Of a stretch of 64,000 nt of DNA, positions 62,154 to 64,000 are shown one piece after another. Every line of letters starts with the position of its first letter. The stretch's first letter is position 1. The notes beneath the pieces are model-generated. The model made no database searches. It was given only the letters and a program-made list of their open reading frames with translations, and was not told the DNA's origin. The position numbers and the translations under genes are program-made. This DNA is from Pseudomonas sp. SL4(2022) (GTDB lineage Bacteria > Pseudomonadota > Gammaproteobacteria > Pseudomonadales > Pseudomonadaceae): positions 1,866,001 to 1,930,000 of the forward strand of contig NZ_CP113060.1 in the NCBI RefSeq assembly GCF_026625725.1, read 5' to 3'.

Positions 62154-62546
62154 ATGAAATTCCGTTTTCTTCTTTGGATGCTGGGCCGTCTGATGGCCAA
62201 GGCCAGTCGCGAAAACCCGGCGTTCCAACAGCAATTAGTCGACCGCGATATGGCCTTCCAGCTGCATACCCTGGATGGCAAAGTCGCCCGCCATTTCATC
62301 GTCAAAGACCAGCGCATCACCAGCAAGCGTGGCCCGGCTACTGAGCCTGCCTTCGCCCTTGGCTTCAAGGATGCTGCCTACGGCTTCGCCACCATGAGTG
62401 CGAAAAACAAGCAGTTGGCGTTTATGCAGGGCATTCAGAACAAGGACATCCAGATCCAAGGTAACCCGGCGTTGGTGATCTGGTTCCAGGGCCTGACCAA
62501 ATACCTGATGCCGAAAAAGAAAGACGCCAGCAAAAAAGCCGCCTGA
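62154..62546 (+). CDS. SCP2-like conserved protein
   Basis: A 130-residue protein with features of the SCP-2 (sterol-carrier/lipid-binding) fold, such as ARHFIVKDQRITSKRG and LAFMQGIQNKDIQIQGNPAL followed by VIWFQGLTKYL. The first residues form a short basic-hydrophobic start rather than a signal peptide. The ATG at 62154 (MKFRFLLWML) gives a compact domain; the ORF is open to 62115. It is likely cytoplasmic or peripheral at the membrane, and its ligand is unknown. The fold call comes from sequence resemblance alone. Confidence 0.62.
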   Translation: MKFRFLLWMLGRLMAKASRENPAFQQQLVDRDMAFQLHTLDGKVARHFIVKDQRITSKRGPATEPAFALGFKDAAYGFATMSAKNKQLAFMQGIQNKDIQIQGNPALVIWFQGLTKYLMPKKKDASKKAA

Positions 62547-62625
62547 TACTCAGCAGTGCGTGCCAGGGCTGGCCTGCGCGCACTGCATTCGCTAGGCTGG
62601 ACATAGCCCTAGTGAGAGTTTGCCC

Positions 62626-63363
62626 ATGCGTTTGCTGCTGAGTGCCCTGCTGTTTTTTACCTCCCTTGCCCATGCCGCGCCCCCCAAAGCCGAAGCCTTT
62701 GCGCCGTTATTCGAGCTGGCCGGTATCCGTCTGCTGTGCGAGCAGAGCGCGCCGCTGTTGCAGCGTGGTCTTAGCGATAAACAGCAAGCGCAGTTGGCCA
62801 AGGTGTTTGCCGCCGATGCTCTGTGTCTCGACTTGGCCAAGAAATTGACTGGCAAGCTCGATCAAGCTCAGCTGGAACAGGCCAGGAGCCTGTTGGAAAG
62901 TCCACTGGCAAAAGACTTTACCGCTGCCGAGCGCTCTGTGGGAGAGAATGGGGCAGAGGATCTGGCAGCCTATCGTAAACAACTGGGCGCGCGGCCGCCG
63001 CGTGAGGAGCGTCTGGCACTGGTGCGGCGCCTGGATGCCGCCGCACACACCACCACCCTGGCCACCCTGTTGCGCTATGAAGTCGGCAAGACTCAGGCGT
63101 TTCTGGCCTTGCAGGGCCGTGGTGAAAGCATTGACGAGCAAGCCCTTGGTACTCAGACCAAGGCTCAGGAGGATGCGTTGCGTACCTCCAGCGCCCAAGC
63201 GGTCGAGTCTTTTATGCTTTATGCCTACCGGCAGATGCCCAGCGAAAAACTGGCGGAATATGCCGCGCTGTATGAGCAGCCAGCCGTTGCTCAACTGCTC
63301 GACAGCAGCGTACAGATTCTGCCCGAGTTGTTCGCCGCACGACGTGCGCAACTTAAGAAGTAA
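62626..63363 (+). CDS. Exported helical protein of unknown function (DUF2059-like)
   Basis: A 245-residue protein with a signal peptide (MRLLLSALLFFTSLAHAA). The mature part is almost fully helical. Its C-terminal segment (QMPSEKLAEYAALYEQPAVA, then LLDSSVQILPELFAARRAQL) resembles DUF2059-type periplasmic proteins. The ATG at 62626 is favoured over the TTG at 62620. It is likely periplasmic; no enzyme motif is seen. Confidence 0.7.
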   Translation: MRLLLSALLFFTSLAHAAPPKAEAFAPLFELAGIRLLCEQSAPLLQRGLSDKQQAQLAKVFAADALCLDLAKKLTGKLDQAQLEQARSLLESPLAKDFTAAERSVGENGAEDLAAYRKQLGARPPREERLALVRRLDAAAHTTTLATLLRYEVGKTQAFLALQGRGESIDEQALGTQTKAQEDALRTSSAQAVESFMLYAYRQMPSEKLAEYAALYEQPAVAQLLDSSVQILPELFAARRAQLKK

Positions 63364-63375
63364 TCATTCGACTGA

Positions 63376-63407
63376 AACGATAAGGGGCCTTTAGGCCCCT
63401 TATCGTT
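63376..63407. terminator. Bidirectional terminator
   Basis: AACGATAAGGGGCC (63376-63389) and GGCCCCTTATCGTT (63394-63407) form a perfect 14-base stem with a TTTA loop, between the stop codons of two convergent genes. Confidence 0.85.
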
Positions 63408-63417
63408 ATCAGCAGCT

Positions 63418-64000
63418 TTAGTGTGGCGGATGGAATTGCGCGGCCAGTTCGCGCAGGGCAACCTCGGCGGCCAGCACCTTGCTCACCGCTTCCTCGGCTT
63501 TTTCGCGGCTGATGCCAAGGTTGTCGAACAGGCTCTGTGGAATGTCACTCTGTGGTCCGGCACCAATGCCGCGGTTGCGTAACAGGCTGACCGACAGGCA
63601 CACCAGGTTCGGGTAGACCGCGTGCGCACCGGTGTATTCCGGGTCGTGCTGGAAGCGCAGGGCGCTGGCCAGTTCTTCCGGCATATCCCAGTAACGCATC
63701 AGCCAGGCGCCAATCTGCTCGCGGCTGATGCCGAGCAAATGCTGTTCGATATAGCTGGAAGGCAGGTGCGGATTGACCTCCAGGTGTCGGCAGATCAGCG
63801 AGAAATGCGGCGGAAAGACGTGCGCCAGCACCAGATAGCCGAAGTTGTGCAGCAGGCCAGCCAGGTAGGTCAGGCCGGCTTCAGGGCGCTGCGCGCGTGG
63901 GATAGCACGGGTCAGACCTTCGATCACGGCGGCGCTGTAGATCGCCTGTTGCCAGTAAGGCGTGGCGTGTTGCGGCTGGTCTTTGGGCAAGCTCAGGGTT
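63418..64000 (-). CDS. HDOD-domain protein, 5' end cut by the window
   Basis: The last ~194 residues of a larger protein; the frame remains open to the window edge. The HDOD region is clear: LTYLAGLLHNFGYLVLAHVF (the LLHNFG takes the place of the HD metal site), then GISREQIGAWLMRYWDMPEE and ALRFQHDPEYTG. HDOD proteins are signalling proteins without a proven enzyme activity in most cases. The start and any partner domain are beyond the right end of the window, so no full role can be given. Confidence 0.82.
   Translation of the reverse strand, partial: TLSLPKDQPQHATPYWQQAIYSAAVIEGLTRAIPRAQRPEAGLTYLAGLLHNFGYLVLAHVFPPHFSLICRHLEVNPHLPSSYIEQHLLGISREQIGAWLMRYWDMPEELASALRFQHDPEYTGAHAVYPNLVCLSVSLLRNRGIGAGPQSDIPQSLFDNLGISREKAEEAVSKVLAAEVALRELAAQFHPPH

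Overview
The window looks like chromosomal DNA of a GC-rich gammaproteobacterium of the genus Pseudomonas. The evidence is gene content and order: purE-purK; the phosphate block pstSCAB-phoU with phoR-phoB; ubiA-ubiC; two tandem rubredoxins with their reductase and an HU-like gene; and a type VI secretion (T6SS) cluster with the gene order of the P. aeruginosa H2 type. The species cannot be named from this reading alone.

Layout. Positions 1-5341 hold short palindromic repeats, an AraC-type regulator, a secreted protein, purE-purK and three small envelope-protein genes. From 40035 down to 6395, all on the minus strand, runs one long T6SS locus: tssA, tssB, tssC, tssE, then a cargo module (PAAR-TTR spike tip, DUF6402-like effector candidate, two small membrane proteins), tssF, tssG, clpV, the sigma-54 activator sfa, a second cargo module (a VgrG with an extra N-terminal domain, a small membrane protein, a DUF3396 immunity-like protein), a tiny lipoprotein, fha, tssJ, tssK, tssL, tssM, the phosphatase/kinase pair stp-stk, and a third cargo module (VgrG, lipoprotein, 1133-residue cell-wall-active effector candidate, overlapping periplasmic immunity candidate). 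No hcp gene is present, so the tube protein must be encoded elsewhere. The core genes are GC-rich; parts of the cargo modules are visibly AT-richer, as expected for exchangeable toxin cassettes.

From 40454 to 45453 there are a sugar-phosphate mutarotase, the Kup potassium transporter, an acyl-CoA thioesterase and an MFS transporter. From 45519 to 59049 lies the phosphate regulon with three good Pho boxes (before pstS, pstC and phoB), interrupted by a response regulator, an M23-type protein and a CorC/HlyC-type membrane protein, and followed by ubiA. The right end holds ubiC, two rubredoxins, rubredoxin reductase, an HU-like protein, two conserved proteins of unknown role and a cut HDOD gene.

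The most interesting points are: the N-terminally extended VgrG, preceded by a 29-codon leader ORF that looks like the relic of an ordinary vgrG start; the toxin-less membrane protein/DUF3396 pair behind it; the large mosaic effector with its overlapping immunity candidate; the DUF6402/PAAR module embedded between tssE and tssF; and three genes whose TAG stop codon is supplied by an interspersed palindromic repeat.
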